A stretch of 64,000 nt of DNA from Mycolicibacterium fluoranthenivorans (GTDB lineage Bacteria; Actinomycetota; Actinomycetes; Mycobacteriales; Mycobacteriaceae): contig NZ_JAANOW010000005.1 in the NCBI RefSeq assembly GCF_011758805.1, positions 353,647-417,646 of the forward strand. The letters are read 5' to 3'. Positions 51,651 to 60,311 of the stretch are shown here, in pieces. Made by a program: the position numbers and the translations under genes. Under the pieces are notes generated by a model, which had not been told where the DNA came from, made no database searches, and saw only the letters and a program-made list of their open reading frames with translations. Position 1 is the first letter of the stretch, and every line of letters starts with the position of its first letter.

Positions 51651-52937
51651 ATGGGCGAGCTGCGGGCGATCGACGCGTTGGGCCTTCGGTTCCCGACGCC
51701 CGAGACGGTCGCCGCGGCTGCGACATTGTTCGAACCGGCGGCACCGTGGGCGTCCGGTCCTGCCCGTCGAGGAGTCGAGCCCGAATCCGGACGATTTCGC
51801 ATCACTGTCGGTCCTGGTGTGGTGCGACTCAGTTGGACCAATCCTGTTCGTACCGAGAAGACCGCCGAACGGGCCGTTGGTCATCACCAATGTGACGTTG
51901 ACGACGCAGAGCTTCGAGTCAAGGACGAGCTGGTTGCCGGGGACGATCATCGGGCCGTCGGGTCTTCGATCCGACGGAGTCCTACGGCAAGCGACCCTTC
52001 TGGTACCGGGGGTGTTATCACCGAGTGGTCCCGGAAATCACGGTCGTCGATGTGCCGCACCTTCGCCGAACTCGACTACAGCCCACTGGTCAAATCTGGG
52101 CGCGTTCCGGCGATGGTGACGCTCACCTACCCCGGCGACTGGGAAGTGGTCGCACCCGATGGAGCGAGCGTGAAGCGACACATGGTGTTGTGGCGCAAGC
52201 GCTTCCAACGTGAGTACGGCGAACCGGCACGCTATATCTGGAAGCTGGAATTCCAGCGGCGCGGTGCCCCTCACATTCACCTGTGGATGGCGCCGCCGAT
52301 CTCGCCTGGCCGCTCGGGGCGCGGCTTCGCTCAATGGCTATCTGAAGCGTGGGCTCAGGTCGTCGACCACCCTGACGCCGAGCAGAAGGCGCGGCACCGG
52401 CTCGCAGGCACTGCCATCGACGTGCGGAACGGGCTGAAAGCCTGCGACCCCAAACGGTTGGCGATCTACTTCACCAAACACTCATCGCCAAACCTGCACG
52501 GCGACAAGGAATACCAGCACATCACGCCCGAGCTATGGCGGCAGCCTGGAAGGGGACCGGGGCGGTTCTGGGGCGTGTACGGGCTCAAGAAGGCCCTTGC
52601 CGTCGTGGAGGTGGCCCAAGACGCGTACATCGCTGCTCGCCGGATCGTGCGGCGATGGTCACGCAGCCAAGCGGTGTACGGCAATTCAGATAATCGCTTC
52701 CCCACTGCCGTGGTGCCGCGCACGGCCACACGCCTGGTCCCGCGCGTTGATCGTGAAACCGGCGTTGTGGCGCACCGTCGGGTTCGGCGGCGCCGAACGC
52801 TCTGCAATCAAGGCGGGCTGGCCGGCGGCTACGCGTTGGCGAACAACGGACCGGCCTTCGCTTCCCAACTCGCGACCGCCTTATTTGGTGCGGCTACGAC
52901 GAGTCACCCGTCGCCTCAGCGCGGCATCTGCGTGTGA
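51651..52937 (+). CDS. HUH-type rolling-circle replication initiator (plasmid/ICE Rep)
   Basis: A protein of up to 428 residues. The conserved part begins near ITEWSRKSR and includes AMVTLTYPGDW (motif 1), RRGAPHIHLWM with the metal-binding His-x-His (residues 208 and 210) and RLAIYFTKHSS with the likely nicking Tyr273 and Lys276. This order (U-HUH-Y-x-x-K) marks rolling-circle initiators of actinobacterial plasmids and integrative elements. The start is uncertain: ATG 51651 gives family-like length, while the frame is open further back to about 51336 and the reading of residues 1-120 is poor. The C-terminal 60 residues are basic. It would nick one strand to begin replication of the excised element. 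Confidence 0.72.
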   Translation: MGELRAIDALGLRFPTPETVAAAATLFEPAAPWASGPARRGVEPESGRFRITVGPGVVRLSWTNPVRTEKTAERAVGHHQCDVDDAELRVKDELVAGDDHRAVGSSIRRSPTASDPSGTGGVITEWSRKSRSSMCRTFAELDYSPLVKSGRVPAMVTLTYPGDWEVVAPDGASVKRHMVLWRKRFQREYGEPARYIWKLEFQRRGAPHIHLWMAPPISPGRSGRGFAQWLSEAWAQVVDHPDAEQKARHRLAGTAIDVRNGLKACDPKRLAIYFTKHSSPNLHGDKEYQHITPELWRQPGRGPGRFWGVYGLKKALAVVEVAQDAYIAARRIVRRWSRSQAVYGNSDNRFPTAVVPRTATRLVPRVDRETGVVAHRRVRRRRTLCNQGGLAGGYALANNGPAFASQLATALFGAATTSHPSPQRGICV

Positions 52938-53314
52938 TTGCGCATGACCTCGATGGCGGCTTGCGCTGCACCACAGGCATCGCGAAACGCACGCTGAGCG
53001 TCATCGAACGCCTCCAACACTTCTAGCCAGTGATCGAGGTCGATCAGTGATCGGTCCAGCTTCCCGGAGACAGAGTGGAGTATCTCGGCGATGCTCAAAC
53101 CCGTACCAGCCAGCCGGATGACAAGGTGATTGACCACCTCAGGGTCGCTTACGCGGGTTCCGAAGTCATCGATTTCACTCGCCAGCGCGCACATCTCGGA
53201 GTGCAGGCGCTCGGACAGTGCTAGAAGAGGTGCTGCCTCGCCCCACCGTGGGAAGTCGGGCACACCTGGTTCAAGGTATCCGCTCGGAACTGTGGGCCAA
53301 AGTTGTTTTTCCAT
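52916..53314 (-). CDS. Hypothetical helical protein
   Basis: A 132-residue protein with no family that I recognise. It is mostly helical by composition, with heptad-like leucines in PLLALSERLHSEMCALASEI and IAEILHSVSGKLDRSLIDLD, and ends RNHTQMPR. No transmembrane segment or signal peptide. ATG 53314 lies a few bases after a TACGGT -10-like box. Its last 22 bases overlap the end of the replication gene, in convergent orientation. It is probably an element accessory gene; a protein-binding role, for example with the Rep or a toxin, is only a guess. Confidence 0.5.
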   Translation of the reverse strand: MEKQLWPTVPSGYLEPGVPDFPRWGEAAPLLALSERLHSEMCALASEIDDFGTRVSDPEVVNHLVIRLAGTGLSIAEILHSVSGKLDRSLIDLDHWLEVLEAFDDAQRAFRDACGAAQAAIEVMRNHTQMPR

Positions 53315-53383
53315 GATCCAACCGTAAGGGCACAGACATGCGTTTAGCGCCCCCCCAAAAAAAGAATCGCTCAGCTGGGTCGC

Positions 53384-54502
53384 CTACCCGCTCGTGCCGC
53401 CGTCATCGTCGAATTGAGCGGAGGCGGTGGAACGCGGCGCGGGTTTGCGCCTGGGCTCTAGCCCGGTCGCCTCGCGGAATCCACTCTCATTTGCGCACTT
53501 CTTGATCAGCCAGTTGACGCACGCCTCGGTATAGAGATAGTCGCTGTGGGCAGTGTCGTAGACGCACCACTCGGCTCTGGTGTTCTTCGGGTTCGGGTCC
53601 TTCTTGGGCGGCCTGACGTTGTGCTTCCGCCAGAAGTGCGCCATCTCGTGTGAGGGTTTGAATCGGAACGGGATCGCGGATTCGACTCGCTCTGCAACCT
53701 GCCCCGGTTTGAACTTGTCGGCGTTCGTGACGACTTGGGTCCTGGTCTTTGTGATGACGAGACCGCCGTTGGCGGCGATCTCCTCGGCGGCGCGCTGCTG
53801 TTCCGGGGTGAGATCGCGCTGGTTGACGAACTGCAGGGAGAGGTCGCCCTTTCGGTTACCGCTCTCCAGCAGGACGGTCAGCCGCATGCAGTACCGGGGA
53901 TCACGCGACACTTCGTCACCGAGTCCTGCGTCGTACTCGGCGAGGAATCGCCGCAGGTCTGCGGGCAGAGTCTTCGTGAGCTTCAGCAGATCCGCCTTTC
54001 CCTGGTCGGTGAACCCACCGATGAACACGGGGAAGTGCAGCCGGTGGGCGAGTGAGTGCTTGGCCCCGGCGAACTCGGTGATGAAAGCCTCGTAGTTGAG
54101 CAACATCGCATGGCACTCGCCGTTGACCACCGTGCGCAGCGCTTCGTCGCTTCCCGTGTGACGGTGCTCAATCTTGTTCCGCAGCTCTATGAAGAACTCC
54201 AGGTTGGCACGGACAGCGGCGCTGTCGGCAAACTCCTGCTTGACGAACCACTCCACGGATTGGGACATGCGCTCGCCGTTGATGTACTTGTACCTGCGGG
54301 GCTGCTCGCTGAGCAGAACGTGGTAGTCCCTTCCCGCACGGAGCCACTTCGCCTGAAACGCGTAAGTCCACGCGATGTGCATATGGATGATGAAGCCCTC
54401 GAGCGCCCGCTCGCGGCCGGGGTCGTTGAACAGCGAAACTGCAAGCAGGGCCTCCTGCTGCGACGCCCGCAGGAGCAGCTCCCACCGCTGAGGTCTCGCC
54501 AT
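53384..54502 (-). CDS. DUF3644 family protein with HEPN-like Rx4H motif
   Basis: A 372-residue protein resembling DUF3644 proteins. The N-terminal helices (LLRASQQEALLAVSLFNDPG, ALEGFIIHMHIAWTYAFQAK) and FFIELRNKIEHRH have the family layout. Arg108 and His113 form Rx4H, the catalytic pattern of HEPN ribonucleases. The middle (residues about 165-280) is mixed alpha/beta, and the C-terminal part holds a conserved W and two Cys (WCVYDTAHSDYLYTEACVNW) followed by a basic tail. A role as an RNase or nucleic-acid-binding defence protein is inferred. It stands alone on the minus strand; the 307 bases upstream (54503-54809) carry the divergent antitoxin promoter and otherwise no gene. Confidence 0.65.
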   Translation of the reverse strand: MARPQRWELLLRASQQEALLAVSLFNDPGRERALEGFIIHMHIAWTYAFQAKWLRAGRDYHVLLSEQPRRYKYINGERMSQSVEWFVKQEFADSAAVRANLEFFIELRNKIEHRHTGSDEALRTVVNGECHAMLLNYEAFITEFAGAKHSLAHRLHFPVFIGGFTDQGKADLLKLTKTLPADLRRFLAEYDAGLGDEVSRDPRYCMRLTVLLESGNRKGDLSLQFVNQRDLTPEQQRAAEEIAANGGLVITKTRTQVVTNADKFKPGQVAERVESAIPFRFKPSHEMAHFWRKHNVRPPKKDPNPKNTRAEWCVYDTAHSDYLYTEACVNWLIKKCANESGFREATGLEPRRKPAPRSTASAQFDDDGGTSG

Positions 54503-54740
54503 CGCTCGGCCGCCCCTCCCCGAGCCGACGCTCGACGTCCGAATGATTCCACGGCGAGGGGAAAGTCATGGAGACCGGCCGCACCGTCCGAGGTGTGTCT
54601 CGGCCCCCAAGGGCGCGGAGGCGGACGGCGACGACGATTGGTGACGCCGGGCCACATGGGGCTGAGTGACTCCCGAAGAGCGGATTCCCTGGTAACCCGG
54701 GCGGTGCTGTGCTGCTCGGCATAGTTTAACCCCCATCGCT

Positions 54741-54769
54741 TTTCGTAACTTTCGTAACCCTGCTACGAT
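54741..54769 (+). promoter_or_regulatory. Antitoxin promoter with tandem 9-bp repeats
   Basis: Two perfect adjacent copies of TTTCGTAAC (54741-54749 and 54750-54758) followed by a TACGAT -10-like box (54764-54769), about 40 bases before the antitoxin start. The repeats overlap the -35 area and are likely binding sites for the HTH antitoxin. Confidence 0.6.
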
Positions 54770-54809
54770 TGGTCGAGTTCCAGCGGTGAGACGAAAGGAA
54801 GTGAGACCC

Positions 54810-55313
54810 ATGAGCACCGACTCCGCGGAGATTGTTAACCCGGTTCCGGCCGATGCCGATGGGCTTGCCGACGTCCTCAGCTTCATGGAGGCGCACGAGG
54901 CCCGTCACGGGATCTCTCCTGAGCCTGCCTTCTTCCTTTCCGGCGCGGGCGAACACGACCGTGTCGAACTGACAGAGCAGCTTTACGAAGTCCTCAAGCG
55001 TGTCGCCCACGCCCTCAGCCACGGCCAGTCAATCAGCATCCTGACTCGCGACCGAGAAATCTCCACGCAGCAGGCCGCCGAGATTCTCGGCCTGAGCCGC
55101 CCCACGGTGGTTCGCCTTATCGAGGACGGCGAGTTAGACGCCCACGTGCCCGGCACGGTGCGACGCAAGCTGCGGCTTGCCGATGTCCTCGCCTACCGCG
55201 AGGAGCTTCACGCCCGGCGCAACCGGTTCATCGCCGAGAGCTCGGAGGAGTTCGCGGACGCTGACGCCGATGAGGTCGCCGAATTACTCGCCGAGGCGAA
55301 ACGCAAGCGTTGA
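54810..55313 (+). CDS. HTH (excisionase/MerR-type) antitoxin
   Basis: A 167-residue protein. A winged HTH of the excisionase kind is at residues about 85-130 (STQQAAEILGLSRPTVVRLI, EDGELDAHVPGTVRRKLRLA). The first 70 residues are helical and the last 35 are rich in Glu, Asp and Ala with a basic end (LLAEAKRKR), the region that probably binds the toxin. ATG 54810 follows AAAGGAAG. A PIN-domain gene starts 30 bases after its stop. By analogy with HTH-PIN pairs it should repress the shared promoter, probably through the tandem repeats at 54741-54758, and neutralise the PIN protein. Confidence 0.75.
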   Translation: MSTDSAEIVNPVPADADGLADVLSFMEAHEARHGISPEPAFFLSGAGEHDRVELTEQLYEVLKRVAHALSHGQSISILTRDREISTQQAAEILGLSRPTVVRLIEDGELDAHVPGTVRRKLRLADVLAYREELHARRNRFIAESSEEFADADADEVAELLAEAKRKR

Positions 55314-55343
55314 CCGTCCGCGGCGTCTGAAAGACTCGCCCAC

Positions 55344-55943
55344 GTGTATCGCGCTGTCCTCGACACCTGTGCCCTTGTGCCGAGCCTTCAGCGCGACTTC
55401 CTACTGCAGCTGGCGACCGAGGAGGCCTACGCGCCGGTGTGGGGGTCTGGGATTCTCTTCGAGCTGGACTACGTACTCGCCGGGCTGCACGACAAGCGCG
55501 GGATCACCGATAGCGCCAGCCGCCGAAAGCACCTTTTCGATCAGCTGAAGCAGGCTTTTCCTGGCTCGGAGGTCCAAGCCCCCAAAGACCGGGAGTACAG
55601 CTACGGACTCAACGATCCCGATGACGGCCACGTTGCACACGCCGCGATCATCGGCAAAGCCGACGCCATCGTCACTGACGATCGCCGGGCCGGGTTCAGT
55701 ACAGCACGCGTGCTCGTGGAGGCCGATGTCGAGACCGTGCACCCCCATCGGTTCGCCGCCAACACAGTGTCGGCGCACCCGCATGCGGGAGTCCGCGCGT
55801 TACGAGAGATGTCGAATCGCCGGGCCAATCCGTCGCAGACGCCGGAGCAGATCCTTGAGCTCCTGGCGACACGGCACAACATGACGGAGGTCGCCGAGAT
55901 CTTGCTGCCGCTGCTGGCCGACGAAGCTCGGCCGCCCGGCTGA
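55344..55943 (+). CDS. PIN-domain toxin (VapC-like ribonuclease)
   Basis: A 199-residue protein. The first 130 residues form a PIN domain with the acidic set Asp7 (VLDTCALV), Glu40 (ILFELDYV), Asp91-94 (NDPDDGHVAHAAI) and Asp112/113 (IVTDDRRAGF). An extra C-terminal helical domain of about 65 residues (RANPSQTPEQILELLATRH) is present, unlike the short classic VapC. GTG 55344 was chosen. It is the second gene of the pair and should cleave RNA, perhaps tRNA, unless bound by the antitoxin. It may serve element maintenance or abortive infection. Confidence 0.8.
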   Translation: MYRAVLDTCALVPSLQRDFLLQLATEEAYAPVWGSGILFELDYVLAGLHDKRGITDSASRRKHLFDQLKQAFPGSEVQAPKDREYSYGLNDPDDGHVAHAAIIGKADAIVTDDRRAGFSTARVLVEADVETVHPHRFAANTVSAHPHAGVRALREMSNRRANPSQTPEQILELLATRHNMTEVAEILLPLLADEARPPG

Positions 55944-56320
55944 CAGCGGCAACTGCGGTCGCCTCAGTTCGAGTGGGTCACGTTCTCCCCTGATCGTGCA
56001 GCCCCTTGAACAACTGGTCGGTATCGAGCAACAGGTGCTCCACGTGAGCTGCTTGAACCCCCCGGAGCTAAGGCCATGAGCCGAGGGGCCGGCGAGTCCG
56101 TCGCCCGGCACGCCACTTGTTGGCGTGTGACGGCCGCTTGCCGATCGCGTCCCCCGGATCGCTCATAGCGCAACACGTCGTCGAACGTTGTTCCGCTGAG
56201 AATCATAGATCCAGACTTTGCTGCGCTTCGGCGGCGGTACCCCTGGTCTGTCGGGACTCTGCGATAGGTTGAACACGCCCGACGGAGGCCGTTACAGCAT
56301 GAAGGGCGGAAGGCGGAATT
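55944..56320. other. Gap before the defence operon
   Basis: 377 bases with no supported gene. It separates the toxin-antitoxin pair from the operon starting at 56321 and must hold the operon promoter. Just before the start, GGAAGGCGG (56308-56316) serves as ribosome site. I saw no strong -35/-10 pair and no clear dyad. Confidence 0.5.
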
Positions 56321-58657
56321 ATGGTCGATGAGCAGGTCACCATCAGCGACGAGAGTATCGATGTCACTCCGCACCCGCGGTTGCTTGCTGTCCTTGGAGA
56401 CATCGAATTTGCCCCTTGGCAGTGTCTTGCTGAACTTATCGACAACGCCTTTGACGACTTCCTGACCGCGCCACCTGACGATGTCACTCCCACGGTCGCT
56501 ATAACGCTCCCGAGCAGGACCTCCGACCACCGCGACGCCCAGGTCTGGATCAACGACAACGGGCGCGGCATGAGTCGCGAACATCTCAACAATGCGCTAT
56601 CGGCCGGTTGGTCCAGCAATGCCCGCTACGGAAAGCTCGGCCTCTTCGGCATGGGATTCAATATCGCCACCGCCCGTCTTGGAAATACGACGACAATCCG
56701 CACAACGCGCGCCGGAGATCCTGAATGGATCACGGTGACAATCGATCTACGGGAGATGGCTTCCCAAGACAACTTTATCGTCCCAGTGATCCACGAGCCG
56801 AAGGATGACCCCGCCGAGCACGGAACGCACATCATTGTCAGCGACCTCAAACAGGAGCAGCACGACCTTCTTTCCCGCCAGCAGAACAAGATTCGCGACC
56901 TGCTAGGTGACGTCTACTCCTATCTGCTCCGTGAACGACAATTCTCATTACTCGTCGATGGGAAGGCCGTCCAGCCGTTGATGCCGTGCATCTGGGGGTC
57001 GGATCGGTTCGTCGTGCAGCGTGGCGAAAAGTACCAGGCATATGTGCCGATCAACAAGCAGATGCCGCCACTGATGGCCTGCCAATCGTGCGGCCGTTGG
57101 CAGGATCTCGCGTCTCGTGAGTGTGAGGAGTGCGGTAGTAGTGATCTCGAAGAGCGAGAACGTCGCATAACGGGATGGCTTGGAATTCAACGTTATTCGC
57201 ATAAATCAGACTTCGGCATCGACTTCCTCCGAAACGGTCGCAAGATTCTGCTGCGCGACGTGAGTCTATTCTCATGGGAGGACCCCAACGAGCCTGGGGC
57301 AAGGCCAGAGGTCGAGTATCCGATCGAAGTTCCCCCAGAGGGTCGGATTGTGGGTGAGATCCACATCGACCACGTTCGGGTGAACTATCAGAAGAATGCG
57401 TTTGAGCGCAACACTATTGAGTGGAAGCATGTCGTCCGCACTCTCCGTGGCGAAGGTCCGTTGCGACCGAACATTGCCCGCGCGGCTGGGTATTCGCCGA
57501 ATGAGTCGCCGATCGGACGCCTCTTCACTGGTTATCGCCGTATGGATCCTGGATTGAAGTGCCTTGTGCCTGGAGACGGATCCCATGCGATCCACGAGAA
57601 GGCAAGGGAATGGGCCAAGCTCTTCCGCAAAGGTGATCCCGAATATCAGGACGATCATATCTGGTACGAGGCAGCCGCCCAGCATGATGAACCAAAGGTG
57701 GTCGTCCCAGATCAGGCAAACGACACCGACGAAGGCAGCGATACCGACGCTCGTTCCCGACTCGACATTCCTGACCCGACCGACTCGCAACCGCAACCCG
57801 GCGACCCAACTCCACCCCGTGAAACAGAGGATCAGAAGCAGGATCGCTACCGCGACTCTGGATCGGTGCTTCACGACATCTCAGGTGAATACTCTTTGCC
57901 GGGCTTTGGGAGCTCATTGAAAGTCACTGTGTATGCGCTCAATGGCACGGAGGTCGCGGATACCAACGGCGAGCGGGTTCCGGTCTATGTCCAGCAACAG
58001 CGTGGAACCGATGTCGATGTATTCGTGGACTTCGACCATGCACTGTTCACAGAGTTCGGCGGCGACCCTCGCGAGTACGCTGTGCTCGGGATCGCCGAGC
58101 ACATCCGGGACCGCCGAGGCAGCCATCAGAACCTCGCATCAATTGCCGCGGATCTAATGGCCAAGTGTCTGCCCGACTTGAGGCTGACACCGAGTGCTCT
58201 CGGTGCGCGAGCGCATTCACTGCTGGACCGCGTGCGGCTCGCGATGCGGCCTGTGATCGCTGGAAACTCCGAGGGTTTCTGGTCCTATGTAGTCGAGACC
58301 GAGCAGGCCGCCGCCGAACAGCGCTTCGCGCAGGAAGGACTCGACGGCGATTGGCAGCAGGTTCGAGAGAGCGGGGACTGGATTCGCTACGCTTCGTCGG
58401 CGGCACTATCGCGGCTGATCCAGCAGCGCCCTGGAGAGTTTCTCGACGCCAAGGTTTTTCGTGCTTCCTACTCCAGCTTCACCGACAATCACGCACGCGC
58501 ACTGACGGTCAATCGCCTAATCGGATATCTGAATGACGTCGGACAGTTAGCCGAACACCAAACACGCCGGCGCCCTGATGAGTTGAACCGAGGAAAGTTA
58601 AGTTGTCGGCTTCTTGGTGACGAACTCGTAGACACCGGAGACGCTCCCGATGACTGA
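56321..58657 (+). CDS. MORC-like GHKL ATPase (paraMORC type), DNA defence/restriction component
   Basis: A 778-residue ATPase. The GHKL fold is clear: N-box ELIDNAFDDF (Glu38, Asn42), G1 box NDNGRGM (Asp79, Gly81, Gly83), G2 box KLGLFGMGFN (Gly107, Gly110, Gly112) and a GTHIIV strand (Gly168, Thr169). A zinc ribbon with Cys254, Cys257, Cys268 and Cys271 interrupts the S5-like domain that follows (INYQKNA-like VRVNYQKNAFERN, a basic coupling loop). Residues about 455-510 are acidic and disordered, and a C-terminal domain ends the protein. Iyer and Aravind named such bacterial proteins paraMORCs and linked them to restriction-modification loci; ATP-driven dimer clamping on DNA is expected. The next gene starts 8 bases before its stop. 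Confidence 0.85.
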   Translation: MVDEQVTISDESIDVTPHPRLLAVLGDIEFAPWQCLAELIDNAFDDFLTAPPDDVTPTVAITLPSRTSDHRDAQVWINDNGRGMSREHLNNALSAGWSSNARYGKLGLFGMGFNIATARLGNTTTIRTTRAGDPEWITVTIDLREMASQDNFIVPVIHEPKDDPAEHGTHIIVSDLKQEQHDLLSRQQNKIRDLLGDVYSYLLRERQFSLLVDGKAVQPLMPCIWGSDRFVVQRGEKYQAYVPINKQMPPLMACQSCGRWQDLASRECEECGSSDLEERERRITGWLGIQRYSHKSDFGIDFLRNGRKILLRDVSLFSWEDPNEPGARPEVEYPIEVPPEGRIVGEIHIDHVRVNYQKNAFERNTIEWKHVVRTLRGEGPLRPNIARAAGYSPNESPIGRLFTGYRRMDPGLKCLVPGDGSHAIHEKAREWAKLFRKGDPEYQDDHIWYEAAAQHDEPKVVVPDQANDTDEGSDTDARSRLDIPDPTDSQPQPGDPTPPRETEDQKQDRYRDSGSVLHDISGEYSLPGFGSSLKVTVYALNGTEVADTNGERVPVYVQQQRGTDVDVFVDFDHALFTEFGGDPREYAVLGIAEHIRDRRGSHQNLASIAADLMAKCLPDLRLTPSALGARAHSLLDRVRLAMRPVIAGNSEGFWSYVVETEQAAAEQRFAQEGLDGDWQQVRESGDWIRYASSAALSRLIQQRPGEFLDAKVFRASYSSFTDNHARALTVNRLIGYLNDVGQLAEHQTRRRPDELNRGKLSCRLLGDELVDTGDAPDD

Positions 58658-60311
58658 GAGCTTTGTTGATCCGCAGCAGCTCATCATTGGCGGTGAGCGG
58701 CGGTTTGCTGTGCAAGTTGAGCGTCTACTGGGTCTCCTTCGCTATACCGACATCGTCAACATCGATGGGTCGGGTGACGTCGGCGGTGATCTGTTGGGAA
58801 CGATCGCCGGTCAGCAGTGGGTATTTCAGGCGAAGTGGCAGAAGAAAGGGAGCGTACCCGCTAATGCCGTTGACGAAGTGTCCGCGGCAATGGATCACTA
58901 CCGCGCCGACCGGGGCGTAGTCGTCACCAATGTTCGGCCGAGCCGAGATGCGATTTCTCGGGCGCAAGTGCTGGCTCGTACTGGCCAACGCATCGACTTC
59001 TGGAATGGGGTCGATCTTCAACAACTTTGGGAGCAGGCCCCGTGCCATCCTGCGCGAATTCGGCTGCGCAGCTACCAAAGCGATGCGGTTGCCGCGCTAG
59101 TCGATGACCTGGACACCGAAGGCCGGGCGTTGTTGGTTCTCGCGACTGGTCTGGGTAAGACCGTGGTGGGGGGCGAGGTGATTGCGCACCACCTGTCTCT
59201 CGATTCAGAGGCCGATATCCTCGTGGTCGCACACACGAAGGATCTTGTGGCGCAACTTGAGCGCGCAATGTGGCGTCACCTTCCGAAGACCGTCAAGACG
59301 CAGGTGCTGACTGGGGACGAGAAGCCGAAAGACCTTCGGGGCGTGACTTTTGCAACCGTCGCGAGCGCACTCAACGTTGCGCTAGCCGGCTACCGGCCAT
59401 CGCTTGTAATGATCGACGAAACGCACCATGTCGGAGAAGACGGACAGTATGGGAGATTGCTCGGTGAACTGTCTGAGGTCAGCCAGTTCGGCGTGACTGC
59501 CACACCGTGGCGGGGTGACAGCTACGACATTGAGAATCACTTTGGCGCAGCTTCCTACAAGCTAGGCATCGGTGATGGTATGCGACTGGGTTATCTCGCT
59601 CAGGTCGACTACCGGTTGTTCTTGGACAACATTGATTGGGAAGTCGTCAAAGATGTCTCACACCGTTCGTACTCTATGAAGGAATTGAACACCAGACTCT
59701 TCCTTCCGCAGCGTGACGAAGCGATTGTCGATGAGCTAGCGGAGGCCTGGCGTTCTACGCTCGACCCACGCGCGATCGTCTTTTGCCAGACAAAGGAACA
59801 TGCGGAGCGCATGGCCGAACTTCTTCGTCGGAGCCCGGAATGGAGAAGAGCGCAAGCCGTTCATGATGGTCTAAAGATTCGTGAGCGCCAGCTACGACTT
59901 CTTGACTTTCGTTCTGGACGCGTACCGATTCTGACGGCTGTCGACATCCTGAATGAAGGAGTCGATGTGCCAGATGTCAACATCATCTGCTTTGCCCGTG
60001 TTACGCATAGCCGCCGGATTTTCGTCCAACAGTTGGGTCGCGGACTTCGACTCCGTGAGGGCAAACATAAAGTAATCGCACTCGATTTCGTCAGTGACCT
60101 TCGACGAGTCGCGGCACTCCTAAACCTTCGTCGCCAAACTAACGCCGAGGAGATTGAAGTCATTTCTCACGTTCCTCAGCCACACATCACTTTCAGCAAC
60201 GCCAAAGTGGAGTCACTCTTAGAGCAGTGGATACTAGACGCAGCTGACTTGGAGACCGCCAATGATGATGTGCGACTGCAGTTTATCGACCCGGACTTGC
60301 CAGCCTCATGA
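58650..60311 (+). CDS. Mrr-type nuclease fused to SF2 DEAD/DEAH-like helicase
   Basis: A 553-residue fusion. Residues about 15-125 form an Mrr-like PD-(D/E)xK endonuclease: GDVGGD (43-47) and QAKW (Gln60, Lys62) are the catalytic pattern in its Q-x-K form. The helicase follows: Walker A ATGLGKT (165-171), DETHH (256-260), TATPWRGD (283-290), then the second RecA lobe with FCQTKEHAERM, TAVDILNEGVDVPDV and motif VI QQLGRGLR (460-467). It should move along DNA and cut it. ATG 58650 overlaps the ATPase stop by 8 bases. With the MORC-like ATPase it forms the likely restriction engine of the operon. Confidence 0.87.
   Translation: MTESFVDPQQLIIGGERRFAVQVERLLGLLRYTDIVNIDGSGDVGGDLLGTIAGQQWVFQAKWQKKGSVPANAVDEVSAAMDHYRADRGVVVTNVRPSRDAISRAQVLARTGQRIDFWNGVDLQQLWEQAPCHPARIRLRSYQSDAVAALVDDLDTEGRALLVLATGLGKTVVGGEVIAHHLSLDSEADILVVAHTKDLVAQLERAMWRHLPKTVKTQVLTGDEKPKDLRGVTFATVASALNVALAGYRPSLVMIDETHHVGEDGQYGRLLGELSEVSQFGVTATPWRGDSYDIENHFGAASYKLGIGDGMRLGYLAQVDYRLFLDNIDWEVVKDVSHRSYSMKELNTRLFLPQRDEAIVDELAEAWRSTLDPRAIVFCQTKEHAERMAELLRRSPEWRRAQAVHDGLKIRERQLRLLDFRSGRVPILTAVDILNEGVDVPDVNIICFARVTHSRRIFVQQLGRGLRLREGKHKVIALDFVSDLRRVAALLNLRRQTNAEEIEVISHVPQPHITFSNAKVESLLEQWILDAADLETANDDVRLQFIDPDLPAS

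Noticed and set aside
51456..51950. Minus-strand frame of about 165 codons with some coding-like codons
   Set aside because: Only the first 30 codons look coding-like, the rest is Arg-rich and unlike protein; no ribosome site or family. Kept only as a note in the unclear-frame finding.
55964..56584. Minus-strand frame covering the gap before the defence operon
   Set aside because: It runs into the ATPase gene on the opposite strand, and its composition fits a shadow; no family signal.
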